DNA from: Apostichopus parvimensis | Lineage: Eukaryota; Echinodermata; Holothuroidea; Aspidochirotida; Stichopodidae | DNA length: 37,833 nt | Direction: 5' to 3' | NCBI GenBank assembly: GCA_000934455.1 | Contig: KN890472.1 | Coordinates: forward strand, 35,240 to 73,072 | In this document: positions 23,247-34,361 of the stretch, one piece after another | Numbering within the stretch: the stretch's first letter is position 1 | How the letters are laid out: each line of letters opens with the position of its first letter | Notes under the pieces: model-generated | Told to the model about the DNA's origin: nothing | What the model saw: the letters and a program-made list of their open reading frames with translations, nothing else | The model's database searches: none | Program-made: the position numbers and the translations under genes

Positions 23247-23465
23247 CCACAACAACAGTGAAGTTACAGTAACTGATTAAACCAGTATCATCTTTGCAAG
23301 AGCATGTAACAGAAGTAGTAGTTCCTGCTTGGAAATTGTTCTCAGCCGAGGGGTTGCAAGTCACGACCCTTGAAACGCCATCTTCATCATTACAATCTGG
23401 GGTTGTAAAACTGTTGACAGGGACAACTGGACAATCAGGAAACACAGGTGCCATGTTTACAGGTG
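23247..23465 (-). CDS. HYR domain exon, first of three in the window (73 codons)
   Basis: A single-exon HYR (hyalin repeat) module, phase 1-1, between a TCTACATCTAG acceptor and a GTGG|GTAAGA donor. It starts PVNMAPVFPDCPVVPVNSFT, contains VTCNPSAENNFQAGTTTSVT and ends YCNFTVVV. The conserved Cys-Pro, the Val-Thr-Cys, the F-x-x-GTTT-V-x-C and the C-x-F-x-V end are family features. HYR domains are immunoglobulin-like folds in extracellular proteins such as hyalin, where they act in adhesion. The exon is the block B paralogue of 18327-18548. It carries in-frame codon indels and many replacement changes, although its flanking introns are nearly the same. Confidence 0.92.
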
Positions 23466-24674
23466 CTAGATGTAGACAAACAAAACCACAATTTATCAAA
23501 ATTATTAAAAGTGTAATCATTTGCATCTGAATAATTAAAAGTCTTTTCTTGTTATGAACCACTCTTTTATATAGTCCACACTCTACACTGTGATATATAA
23601 CTCTTAGACTGAGGCTGTTTTAAGTATCTTTTCATCTTCTGATTTTGGAATAAATTGTAAAGTGTACTATCTAGTAGTAGTTCCCTTGAAGGAATTTATT
23701 ATTGAAGGAAGAAGTGAAGTTTAATATATAGCAGTTAGTCCTCTGTTGGAATGTAAAGTACAGTATATATACAGACAGTTTCTCCATATGAAATGTGTAT
23801 ATATACAGCAACGTTTGTTTTCTTGAGTACAGAAAGTGGTGACATTTAATATGTGGCAGTTTTTGCTCTTTTGGAATGAGTAGTAATATAGAGATTCATT
23901 ATATATCAGTGTCTTCATGTAGTAGTTTATTTTGCAATGGTGAATCCTCTGTTGGGATGTAAAGCTCATGTACCGGATCGTAACTGTTAAACTGGGCTAC
24001 GGTAGTACATACAGTTTAAAAGTTTGAATTAAAAGATAGGCTTAATGTGTGGCTATGATTGGTTTAATAAGCTTCAAGTTCCTTTACAGTGTTCATTGTC
24101 AAAGAATTATGGCTCCACATAGCATAAATTAGGGGATCAGGCACATTGTGTTACCACAATACTGAGAAACTGTCATTTTGCAACATTCTGTTGGCTTTAA
24201 TTATAAGTTCTCTACCACTGCATTCCTTTATTGGAATGTCAAGTAGGCATATTATACTTCCTAGATTTTTCTCCATTGAAATGTGAATTTACATGGTTCA
24301 GTTCTGCCTTCGTTTTGACAAAAGAGGTTTGATGTCATAGCAACATTTCCTCCATCTGGTGAACAAATGTTCTAGAAATCTGATACCTAATGAGCACTCC
24401 CTGATGATCTGTGCAATATATGTGCTAATAGATCTGGGCAATCATCCATTCCTTCTTATCAACCCTTTTCACAAAATCAACATCATTTCTAACCACTTCC
24501 ATTCCTGTAGATCTTCTATTAGTTCACATAATTTACCATTACAGCCTCTCATGGAAAAGCCATTTACGAAGCCCAAAATACTTGCAGTAAAGCAGATCTG
24601 GCTAGTACAAGAGCTAAGTCTTGGCAAATTTCCTTTGACAAAAAAAAGTGCGCAATATAGAAGGACAGAAAAGA

Positions 24675-25190
24675 TTTGATAATGTAATATGAGCAGTTTT
24701 CTTCATGAATCTGACGTTATGTATAGTGAGGGTGTACAACATACTTAATCTTAGTAATACAGTGAAAACAGGGTGATGTGACAAACAATAAATTCACAAT
24801 GACATAGGCTGTCCTGAAATGACCATTGACTTCAACAACACACTTCTTGTACTAAATGAGATACATCAACATACTAAATATAGTATGAAATATGTCCTTG
24901 TTGAAATATTGTGTTAAGTATGGTTTTAACAATTTGACCCCTGGTGAACACAAACCACCATTGATCTCTACTCACAACATTCTTGTACTCAATGTGGTAC
25001 AGTTACATGCCAAATATGTGATCTGTCCAAGCTTCCCTTGCGATATTATGATTATTATATTATCATGTGTTAGTGTAGAGAGACAGGTACGAGGTGAGTG
25101 AAGTAAATTTGGCACTTGTTGACTTCTAGTGATCAAAAGCAATAATAGGCTCCTCACATTAAAGAACAAATCTGCTCTGTTCTATCTGTT
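24675..25190. repeat. Dispersed repeat family C, copy 3
   Basis: Begins GATAATGTAATATGAGCAGTTTTC and follows copies at 4225 and 14785 through GGGTGATGTGACAAACAATA, CCTGAAATGACCATTGACTT and GAGAGACAGGTACGAGGTGA. It directly follows block B copy 2, as copy 2 of family C precedes block B copy 1. Confidence 0.75.
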
Positions 25191-25490
25191 AAAGGCCTGG
25201 CAACCTGTAGCAGTGACTGTTAATTATGTCACTAAGAATTCTTACAGAATTAAAATTAAGCCCATGGATGCACTCTTCTAACTTTGCTCAGCAAGGTTCG
25301 AAATTAGAACACTGATCCAATTCCGCAAGTGCCATTACAGTGAGCACCCCACTAGCTCTATGAACCTTCTTTAAATTACAGTACATATGGAAACTTTTGA
25401 GAACCAAGGAAATCTCTTACAACAAGCCATGCAAGGAAAGTTATTGAAAGGATGCTGATAAAGTGTCACAAAGTTGTAAATAAGACAATA

Positions 25491-25581
25491 CAGATATGAA
25501 AATGTTATATGTTGATACTATAATTGTTACAATATTTAAATGTTACATGAAAATTGGCTAAACATCTTCTGATAGGGGCAA
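25491..25581. repeat. Direct repeat, copy 1 (about 91 bp)
   Basis: Matches 25763-25859: both run from CAGATATGAAAATGTTA to AACATCTTCTGATAGGGGCA, about 85% alike by eye. The interval between the copies includes an ACACATA-rich stretch. No coding role was seen; the sequence lies in the Calx-beta to HYR intron. Confidence 0.8.
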
Positions 25582-25762
25582 GTAGTAAACAAATGATTTG
25601 ACTGTTTGTTAACTGAAGTTCACCCACCCCATAGATAGTTTTTGAGTTTTCGTGTTTACAAGCCAAAGTGCCACACTCATACATACACAGAAGCATACAC
25701 ATATACAATGGCAATCATATTTCTTTTAAAATTTTTTTCCTTAAGGAGAGAAGGTAACAACA

Positions 25763-25859
25763 CAGATATGAAAATGTTAAATGTTGATTCTATAAGTGGT
25801 ACAACATTTTCCTTTGAATGTTACATGAAAATCCTCTAAACATCTTCTGATAGGGGCAA
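25763..25859. repeat. Direct repeat, copy 2 (about 97 bp)
   Basis: Second copy of 25491-25581 about 270 bp downstream, with a few substitutions and small indels. The adjoining intron up to 26563 shows no recognisable gene or element. Confidence 0.8.
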
Positions 25860-26563
25860 ACATGTTGTCACTGTCATCATGATTATGATTATAGTGTTGT
25901 CACCGTTTGACGTTTTAACAGCGAAAGGAACGAATGTAGCCCTTAACTTTTACAGAAATCGCACTTCCGTTAAACGGCCAGTCTGCCCTATCACCTAACA
26001 ATTCTAGTAATATTTGGAGAGCAACATTTCTGTGATATAATGCTTTACAAAAAGTTTCCACTTAAAAATGGCTGTTTCGCACAAGTACGAAATGGGAATA
26101 ACTGACACATTGCTTGTCTGTAAAGTTATACATAACAACCAATTTGAGAATTTACCCAGTTGATGAACATGGTATAAAATGGGAAAAACCATTACAAAGA
26201 AGACATTGTGAGCAAAGCAAACAGAAATTAGAGTTTTTGCTTGCCATGAATCCTTTACTATTTCTTAGGAGCAAAGTTTAATAATACTCTACATCTTTCT
26301 GTACATAACAAAATGTACAAATATAAGGATATTCATCCAATGTATTTAGCTGGTGACATTATACAATGACTTTTGAAATAAGCTGTGACATTGTTTTTTA
26401 TTTAAATGCTAGTAAGGAAAAAATGCCAATTAACATGCATCCCCTTCAGACAAGCTTCCAGCAGTAGTATGTTGAGGTTAATGAGACCTGACGGAAGCGA
26501 CTGATTGAGTACTTAGTAATGATAAAACTTACTGGTTTATATATTTACGAGTGACCCGCTTAC

Positions 26564-26635
26564 CTGTCTCCTGGTATTCTCTAATATGACAAAGCAACAA
26601 TATACTGACAATTGCTTCATCCATATTAACACTCA
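26564..26635 (-). CDS. Possible small exon between Calx-beta and HYR (weak)
   Basis: An open stretch of 72 nt lies between a TATATAG acceptor and a strong CAG|GTAAGC donor on the minus strand. It is phase 1-1 and would read SVNMDEAIVSILLLCHIREY followed by QETG. The donor is good, but the acceptor has little polypyrimidine tract. A second GTAAGT donor at about 26528 would extend the open frame. No domain is recognisable. Size and phase fit the gene, but the sequence does not resemble the neighbouring domains, so a chance open frame is about as likely. Confidence 0.2.
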
Positions 26636-26992
26636 CTATATACTTGAGAAGATATCATCAAGCATCTTTGGGGTTCAATTTGTTCACTTTTATATAAAAC
26701 ATGATGCTAAATTTACATATCAATGAAAGTTCATTAGCTTGAATACACAAATTTCATTTTAAATATGAAATAAGTACAAAAACTTTTGTGATTAAGAAAT
26801 ATACGAAAGGTTTTTTAGGTACCAAATCAATAGAATTTAATCAATTAATTACTCGGTAACTCCCCTTCATTTGGTGAAAAAATGCTAAAAGTGTGCTTTA
26901 GCTTGATTAATTGCATTCTTATTTTGCATAATACCCGTTGGTTTGGCAACATTGCTGACCAAATGCAAAAAGCTGTTGTTAGACTGAATTAC

Positions 26993-27229
26993 CTGTATCA
27001 TCATCAATTATGGTGACAGTAGCTACATTGTATCCCTGTTGTACCTGGGCAGGTGGGACTGCTGTGAGTTGCACTGTAAATGATTCATCAGCCTCTGCAA
27101 CCACATCTCCAAAGATAGTAACAGGCACAAAGATACAAGGAAATCCAGGTTGAAATATCAATTCAAGGCTAGTTATGGGGGCAAAGTCTGTATCTTCTAC
27201 ACCAGCAGTTCCAGGAAAAGTAGTAATAC
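26993..27229 (-). CDS. Calx-beta domain 2, second half (79 codons)
   Basis: Phase 1-1 exon from a TTTCAAAG acceptor to an ACAG|GTAATT donor. It begins ITTFPGTAGVEDTDFAPITS, then DVVAEADESFTVQLTAVPPA, and ends VATVTIIDDDT. The acidic E-A-D-E-S-F motif and terminal TVTI-I-DDD match Calx-beta. It is the same size as 28096-28332, and the two share the PPA-x-V segment before the last strand, so the split domain was duplicated as a two-exon unit. The next certain exon downstream is the HYR exon at 23247-23465. The final G plus CA gives the Ala that starts HYR. Confidence 0.93.
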
Positions 27230-27399
27230 CTTTGAAATTAAAGGAAAGACATGTTTTAATAGTAAGGTAGCTTTTGCTGTAATTAATCCATGTGAATAAG
27301 ACACTAAGTAAGGTTTGCTGATAAAGGCTGGCATAGCATAATTCAAAGAATGGTTTTAAGAGTTAATGTTTGGGGAAGAAGTAAGTAATCATAACTTAC

Positions 27400-27507
27400 T
27401 TCCAAAACTGCCTGATGATTGCGGTGAAAGGCAAACTTCCACTTGAATTGTGTTTCTTGATCCGAAAGCACCTTCTTGTACTGAGTACAATATTTGCGTG
27501 AAATTAA
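27400..27507 (-). CDS. Calx-beta domain 2, first half (36 codons)
   Basis: Phase 1-1 exon from a TCCTCTTACAG acceptor to a GGAA|GTAAGT donor. With the split Val codon it reads VNFTQILYSVQEGAFGSRNT and ends at SSGSFG. This is a textbook Calx-beta opening: Val-x-Phe, then Tyr-x-Val-x-Glu-Gly. The preceding intron (27508-28095) contains a complete MITE. The following intron is only 170 bp, so this exon and 26993-27229 clearly belong together. It has an NFT sequon and a single Cys (VEVCLSP); the equivalent exon of domain 1 also has one Cys (VMVCQTP), which could allow pairing with the Cys in the second-half exon. Confidence 0.9.
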
Positions 27508-27697
27508 CTGTAAGAGGAAAATGAAAGATTATGAAATTATTATAAACTGAGAAACAAAAAGAGAGACTGATGTCATACAAGCCAATGTAGAAGCGAGTCC
27601 TGTCCATGTTATTCAGGTAATAATATGCTATGGATTACTATGCTACTTATTATGTTCATAATTCTTTTTCTCTATGCTTATTTACTAAACTATATGG

Positions 27698-28016
27698 CAG
27701 GCGCGTAGCCAGGAATTTGCCAAGGGAGGGGCGAAAATGTAGGCAAATTATCAGAGCCGTAGATACGGCATTGTAAACTATGTAAGCGTAGCACCACCAT
27801 GGTTGGCGCGAAGCTTACAAGAAAATTTTGGCTGAAAATGCCTCCCAGGTCTCTGGAAATGGCACTTCCCAGGCCTTGTAAGTTGCATCTTAGCATTTTC
27901 TCTTTTGAAATTACTAGCGATATCATAAAAACATTTTAAAAAAATGTAAAAAATATGCTCAAGGGGAGGGGGGGCGGCTGCCCCCTTCGCCCCCCCCCCC
28001 CTTGGCTACGCGCCTG
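27698..28016. mobile_element. hAT-like MITE, 319 bp, with 8-bp target duplication
   Basis: Terminal inverted repeats CAGGCGCGTAGCCA and TGGCTACGCGCCTG (one mismatch zone near the inner side). The flanks are CTATATGG at 27690-27697 and 28017-28024, an exact 8-bp target duplication. The CAG end and 8-bp duplication are typical of hAT elements. It has G/C-rich subterminal runs and no coding capacity. An internal segment with GCACCACCATGGTTGGCGCG recurs in the element at 37657. It sits in the intron between the two Calx-beta domains, away from splice sites. Confidence 0.88.
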
Positions 28017-28095
28017 CTATATGGCATCCCTGTCCCTAAAGAACTGATCTAAGTAGTCCATTGAGGCTACATAAATATAATGAGCTTGAGGTCAC

Positions 28096-28332
28096 CTGTA
28101 TACATATTATCATCATCATATATTGTAACTGTTGCTGCAGCATTAAATTCAGACACCCTTGCTGGTGGTGCTGGTTGTAGCTGAATGGTAAACTCTTCAG
28201 TTCCTTCTGCTTCAGTATCTGAGGTAATATCAATCTGAAGGTCTGTACATGAGACACCTGCTAGAAGTACTGTAAACCCCATGGCTGTGTAGTCACTACC
28301 AGATGAAGCAGACCCATCACTGAAGGCAAAAG
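28096..28332 (-). CDS. Calx-beta domain 1, second half (79 codons)
   Basis: Phase 1-1 exon from a TTTCTCTGCAG acceptor to an ACAG|GTGACC donor. It begins FAFSDGSASSGSDYTAMGFT and contains DTEAEGTEEFTIQLQPAPPA and then ATVTIYDDD. The SDYT segment, the acidic D-x-E-x-E-x-E-E-F motif and the final TVTI-x-DDD are hallmark Calx-beta features, and the acidic residues bind calcium in known members. The length of 237 nt is identical to the corresponding exon of Calx-beta 2, as expected from internal domain duplication. The following split codon makes the Val that starts the next repeat. Confidence 0.92.
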
Positions 28333-29388
28333 CTGCAGAGAAAGCAAACCCAAAACAGAATTGACTTTTTCATCATGAGTGCTTGAAATAAAACTGACAT
28401 TATGTCTTCATTCAATGTTGGCATTATTATCTTCTTAATTAGAGCAGCTACATTAAGAAAAAATAATAAGAAAGAGTGCCAGTATCATCCACATGTTTAC
28501 GTCCTGCATAGTTTTACCTGTTGCATTAGCCTAGAGGTTTTTGTACATTTCTTCTTAATTATGATTTGAATAATCAGTGTGCTGTGAGGACTACAGCTGT
28601 ATTTTTATGCACAGGCTAAAAAAGCTGGCCTTTTTTTTTACTAGAGGTTAAATTTATCCTGCACATGTTTCCAACCATAGTATCCACTTTGCTGATACCC
28701 AAACACTGCCTTAATGTAACTAATATTATGAATGTTATGCTGCAGACTGAACTAAAAGTTCTGTTGTGATAATATTTAGACTTAATGCTTCTGTAAATGT
28801 GAAAGTTAGTTGATAAAATTGTAGCATATAATGTACAGTAGTTTGCATTTCACCTAGGACTGTAAACCTCTCAAATATTCATTTTGTGAACACACAGTAC
28901 TTATTATCCAAGTAATTCTTACTGTTAATGCATGACATATCGTAAACAACATGTATCTTGTCAGCTTTTTAACTTTCTTGAAGAGGCGATCCTTGATCAC
29001 TGCAAACATGTATTTAGAGTAAATGCACACTCTAGTGGACCCAACACCGATCAGTGTTATCCAATATTTAACTTCAAATATTTTACAAGCTGTTACTGGT
29101 CTCACAGTTCCTAGCATACTGTGTGACTAACAATCACACACACTTTAGTCTTTTACTAAAATGCAAGTAGCAAAGATGGGATTTCAATAGAATTTCAGTT
29201 TTTAATGTTAATATGATGAACATAAAATGCCTAGACAACAGCCATCAAATATTCAAAGATTAAATACAATAAGAATCAGAGTGCAGTATACAACTTCCTG
29301 TGATCAGTGGTTCAAATTCTACTAAAACCATGATTTATTCAATACTTCAACTACAGTACTTTAATTTTAAAAGGAAAACAAAACATAC
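28333..29388. other. Intron within Calx-beta domain 1
   Basis: About 1.06 kb splitting the first Calx-beta domain. AT-rich, with no recognised repeat. Overlapping short ORFs on both strands at 28854-29117 have no recognisable similarity. Confidence 0.6.
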
Positions 29389-29505
29389 TTGCAAATGATC
29401 GAAAGGTACTTGGTGTTTGACACACCATCACGAGGGCCTTGGTTTGACCATCTATATCACCCTCTGTGACTTCATACATATCATCAGAAAAGGAAAGTGT
29501 TGGAC
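29389..29505 (-). CDS. Calx-beta domain 1, first half (39 codons)
   Basis: Phase 1-1 exon from a TTTATCAG acceptor to a CAA|GTATGT donor. It encodes PTLSFSDDMYEVTEGDIDGQ and continues to the TFRSFA end. The pattern of Ser-Phe, then Tyr-x-Val-x-Glu-Gly, then alternating hydrophobics is the usual start of a Calx-beta repeat. That family is a calcium-binding beta-sandwich first described in Na/Ca exchangers and found in large extracellular adhesion proteins. The second half is the next exon, 28096-28332, so the domain is split by a phase-1 intron of about 1.06 kb. The same split recurs in the second Calx-beta domain, which supports both calls. Confidence 0.85.
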
Positions 29506-32469
29506 CTGATAAAGAAAACATCAGTGTTTAATGTGTGTTAACTTCTAGAAACCAACAAGCACAATAGGTTATCATAGCAAAGGAACTATAAGGGTTTTGA
29601 TGAGTCACTGAATAGTTCCTTAACTCTTTGGTCTATTTAATGGATTATAAAGTACAATTTGATCATGGAAGATGCTGCATTTACAGTCAGCTAAGTAGGG
29701 CAAAAAGCAGACAAAACAAACAGAATTTGAGGTATATCTACCATAAAGGAGTTTGATAAGCTTTCAGACATATTTTTTCTATGATTTCAAGGACATATTA
29801 CATAATGCCCACAACACTTATTTATAAAGGCACATTGATTTGGTGTCATATTAAGAGCATATATGGTCAATTCCAAGTAAACAGGCCCACAACCATAAAA
29901 TAATAAATAAGTTGAATTGTGAAGTGAATGTTCTTCAATGATGCATTACTACAGTATGTCTAGTTTCTTGGCCAAATTTTCCACCAAACTAAACCCTGTC
30001 AAGGGTAAAAAGTATGCTGCCCTCGGAGGTCACTAAACAAAAAAATTTCAAGGGAAATTGCATGGGTTTTATGACCAACTTACTGTACATGATTAATTTG
30101 TTCAACAAATTGCAGATTCATTTCAAATATAGTATTAATTAGTGGTGATATACTATTACTGTTTTGAATTCAGAAAGCATTTTGCATTGCGACACGTCAT
30201 TTTGTCATTCACATGGGTGAATTGAGTGAGATTTTGAAAATAAAACACTGTAACATCCATCACGTTTTTAACAAAAAGCTCAAAGAAATTTGAAATCATC
30301 AGATTAAAGAAATGTTCTGGAACTTCTAAATTCATAGTGACTTGGAGCCATGCCATCATTTTCATCCAGAAATATCAAACATTTTTAAAATATTTTACAA
30401 TCATAAAAAACAGAGTGTGACGGGGGTTACAGTACCAATGAAAATATTCCATAACTTTGATAACAAATGCATGGCATCACAGAACTAATTAACAGTGCAC
30501 TAATGAGTGCTTGATGATGGTATGTACTCTCTCTAATGTATAGGTCAGTATGAGTTTGTATACTCAGTTTGTCATTGCTAGTGATTTAACCTTTTGTTTT
30601 TGAATCACATTTGTCATTGTGGCACCAACCCACTTTTATATTTTGTTATTATACACTCCATCATGGAGAATAGTTTCCTGATACAAGTTATACTCTGAAT
30701 GCCTTTTAATAAACTGTACAAAGAAAGCTTGATTTATTACTCTCTTGTAAAAACAGTACAAAAAGGTAACGGTTGTTACATGCAGGGCTGGAAATAAACG
30801 AAGGCCATGATGGCCATGGTCATCATAATTCCGAGGGTATGCCTTGGTGCCCTACAAAAACATCTATTATTGAAGGCAACAAAAGCTGTCATTGTCATCG
30901 TAGTATAAACATTGACTCACAAGTGATCTGATTGTATAATGATTTGACATAACTTTGATAACACCCCGAAGCGCGGTTAAATTTGGAGACTCTTATTGCT
31001 ACCAAATGGATTGTTTATATTTCAAATTATGGCCTATCTTCATCTTTATATTCAAAATTAGTTTTGAATTTGCTGCTAATATTTGTTAAAATGTATTTTA
31101 TTAAAAATATGATATGTGATTCTAATATTATAGCAATCACATTTTTTAGCAATATTTAAATAATTTTGGAAATACAAATACATCGGAAAAATGTAACATT
31201 TCATAGAGAAATTTAGAGTGGACAAACCTATAAAGGGGTACTTTAAATTTTGGTGGGCCTTCCAACTTGATTTTATGCTACTTCAAAGAACTATGACTAA
31301 TGGAATTTATCTGGGTGATGTAGTTTGCAGTCACTGTATCACCATGTCACATTTTTAGAAACACCTGTCGAGCTACTTAAATTTCTCTGAATTAATAAAA
31401 AAAATTCTCAGAACTGGTCATTTTTATTTACTTCAATGTTTATACTATTCATAATTTTTTTCAATTTTGGTATATATACTATTTAAAACTAACAGAGTTT
31501 TGTTAGAACATTTTTAATCCCAATTTGCCAGATATTGTGACGTAACACCCGTCACACACCTTTTGAGCAATACAAAGTTACTTTATGATTCCAACTTGAG
31601 ATTTGTTTTCCTTGATTACATCTCATCCAATATATACTACTGTTAACCACTATAATATTTGCCACCTATCTTGGTGTTCAAAATATGAGTGAGGAATTAT
31701 CAGAAATTATCTCTAAATGGTAACACCCATCACATGGAATTGATCATTTAATTAAGATGTTGATTTATAAAGATGTTTGGGCTATTCTGTGCAGCAGCTT
31801 TATAGCAGAGTGAAGTTATTTAAGTACTGTAGGATGGTGACTTGGCTTCCAATCCAACAGGAAACATAGAATTTCTAAACGTTTCACAGTTTCAGACAAT
31901 AAAACACAGCAAGACTCCAGTAGCTATTAGTGCTTTTGTTTTAATATTCAACATTCAAAAATAAAACACTTCCCAGATAAAATTGAAAATCCAATAGTAC
32001 CTAAAGCTTATAATGTAAAACTAAACGATGTTAAATGTAGAATGTCCTACACTTAAAGTGATTACATGCAAACCAAAAAGTTAAACACATAACGATAATG
32101 TGTTGAAGGTTATGTTTTTCTTTGTTTTGATGTACCGCCAATTTTGATCATGGATGAAACATGTCATTTAATTACTGAAAATGACAGTGATAGTTGTTAA
32201 CACTAACAGAAATGGCATACAAACCGTAAAATTCTGAAAGCATTCTTGAAAATAAAAGATTCTCATTATTAGAGCAAGACTATGCCAAGATGTGAGTTAA
32301 GTAATTAATGTATGCAACACTAAACAGTGACGGTATCACCGGTGTAACACATGCAAACAACTCAAATTTAAGTTTTAGATTCCAAATTTTAGTTAAAACA
32401 TTGAATAAGAAGCCACCCAAGAAGATGTTACAGTTGACCTTGAGCAACAATATATTATCTACAACATAC
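29506..32469. other. Large intron with a recurring 15-bp motif
   Basis: About 3 kb of AT-rich intron. The motif TGTGACGGGTGTTAC or close variants occurs on the + strand at 30416-30430 and inverted at 30250-30264, 31542-31556 and 31720-31734. A palindromic CCATGATGGCCATGG-type stretch lies at about 30806-30821. No exon or coding element was found. Confidence 0.55.
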
Positions 32470-32682
32470 CTGGTATAGTTACATTGCGGCTACTTTGGGA
32501 CTCATCTACTGGAACGGGGAGGGTTGTGGTAGATGCAATTTTCACAGTTACTTCAGTGCCGAGTTGACCATCTGACAATATTGCTACTGAAATTATATCA
32601 GATTGGCACAAGCTGTTCCCAAACACAAATATAGTTTCTTCACTGGCAGACTGTGTCAAGATATTTGGAACAGTTGAGACAT
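32470..32682 (-). CDS. Exon, 71 codons, degenerate Calx-beta-like module
   Basis: Phase 1-1 exon bounded by a TTGAAAG acceptor and a CCAG|GTATGT donor on the minus strand. The open sequence starts VSTVPNILTQSASEETIFVF and includes the stretch ISVAILSDGQLGTEVTVKIA, then a Thr/Pro/Ser-rich tail ending NVTIP. The middle stretch resembles the beta-strand and turn pattern seen in Calx-beta and related beta-sandwich repeats. A full domain cannot be assigned by eye. It connects in frame upstream to 34362-34454 and downstream to 29389-29505, where the split codon gives Gly. The sequence has an NVT sequon and a single Cys. Confidence 0.75.
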
Positions 32683-34361
32683 CTTTCAAAAATAAAGAAC
32701 GAAAGAAGATTTTAATACATTTACAAAAAAAAAAAAGTTTGATATTAAGGAAATAAATATGAGGAAAACCACAAACACATAACTATGTTTTTGGTCCTAT
32801 GCTTTGTTATAGGGATGAACCAAATCTTGAAGTTGTCTCAATTAATTTATACAACATTTTAATCATCTTGTCACTAGTTTCTGTGGGCAAAAACTCTAGT
32901 ATTTTCACATTAAGTCCCACCCACTTATTAAAATGCATAGTCTACACAAAGAAGCAATAGGGTCAATCTCATTTGGCCATGATGAATATTTGTTCAGTCA
33001 ATCAATGCTTAAATATTGACATGATCTAAAGATAAGATCTATCCAAAATAGATATCAGCACTTTCTTTTGTTAAATTACACCGTAGATGGAGAGATTGCA
33101 CTTTGAAACTGTTCATGTTAAAATTCCACACTCTCTTTAATATGTATATAATTTGCACCAAACTCATGACAGAGAATCACTGGGTCATTTTACCAAGTAT
33201 CAACCCAAAACAACATCAGGTTCTTCAGATTTTGTGTTTAGGAGCTTAAACCTTACAAAAACACACACACACACTTACACACCAAAACCCACACACAAAC
33301 ACTATACTCACAAGTCAACTTGATACCATGAAGGTTCCTAATGCTCTAAGCAATGGAACCAAAAATACAAAGATTTAAATGAGACTAGGTACAATAAACA
33401 CTGGCGGTTTTCACATAACCTTTATGATCAGGACTGAAGTTTCAAGAAACACTTTGCACCCTCAGATTTGTGAAAGAGTGAGACCTGCTGGTTCAAAGGT
33501 GCTATTTTCAGTGACATAGAACTCATGGGCAATAATATGAAAGTCATCTTAAAGCAAGTCTTAAACAATGACAGAAGTTTGATATTGTTACCTGAGCATT
33601 GTATTTTGCCGCTATGTCAATAACTATTAGCAACTTTGATAAGATAAATTATCCTTTTGAAACATATAGCACTTTAACTTACCATGAAAGTTAACACGTA
33701 AATATCAGTAATTGAACTCGGAGCACAATGTAGTTAAGTCAAATAAAAAGGTTAGGACCTAAACAATAGCAATAAGTAACTTCTGTGAACAACCTGGGAT
33801 ATCTTGTTATAAAACTGGATGTTTCAACATATGACAAATGACATATGACAAAATTAATCGCTGCAGACCTCCTACAGTATTATAAGCTACTCAACGATCA
33901 TAATGATCAAGTAAGGCAAATGTTCAAGTCATGACCAAGCAAAGACAAGCAATTTCTATATTTTTAGAGAAATGTCCAAAGTGATTTCTACAGTAGGAGA
34001 CCTTTGCCATTAAGTTCAAGCATACTCCAATGGTCCACTATTGTGTGACATTCTCTATAAAGAGTCAATACCAATTGTTCATCATCATGTATAGTCAGAA
34101 AATTATTCTGTGGTTGATAAATACATGTACAAAGACCCTTATTCAATGCAGTCACAAATTTAATCTTAAATTATCTATGCTACAAGCCTATTTTATAGTG
34201 CCTAGCGTGTTAGCAGAATGAGGTCACTGTTTGACACAAGATATACCTCTTTTGCTCTTCAAACATTTTGCTTACACTTACACTCACCAGTGAAATAATT
34301 ATCATTGTGTAAATTTGTTTGTTACTTTAGTCATAATACAAATTCACTATGTGGTACTCAC
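32683..34361. other. Intron with a (CA)n microsatellite
   Basis: AT-rich intron. Contains a CA repeat with satellites of ACACAAACA (about 33260-33300). Candidate donors near 33593 and 33682 on the minus strand have no open, phase-compatible exon in front of them. A 91-codon + strand ORF at 34349-34624 overlaps the exon on the opposite strand and is a shadow. Confidence 0.6.

Larger units (their letters stand above)
20745..24660. repeat. Tandem duplication block B, copy 2 (carries HYR exon 23247-23465)
   Basis: Second copy of the segment at 15840-19440, head to tail. It carries a 129-bp insertion at 22402-22530 that is absent from copy 1, and it lacks the MITE and the 34-bp insertion of copy 1. 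The sub-repeat is again present twice (about 21432 and 23890). Apart from the HYR exon the block is intronic. Confidence 0.88.

Noticed and set aside
25290..25330. GGTTCGAAATT, resembling a tRNA B box
   Set aside because: It lacks the final CC and no cloverleaf arms could be found around it, so no tRNA or tRNA-derived SINE is called.
33593..33690. Donor-like GTAACA and GTAAGT sites on the minus strand
   Set aside because: The preceding sequence has stops or the wrong phase.
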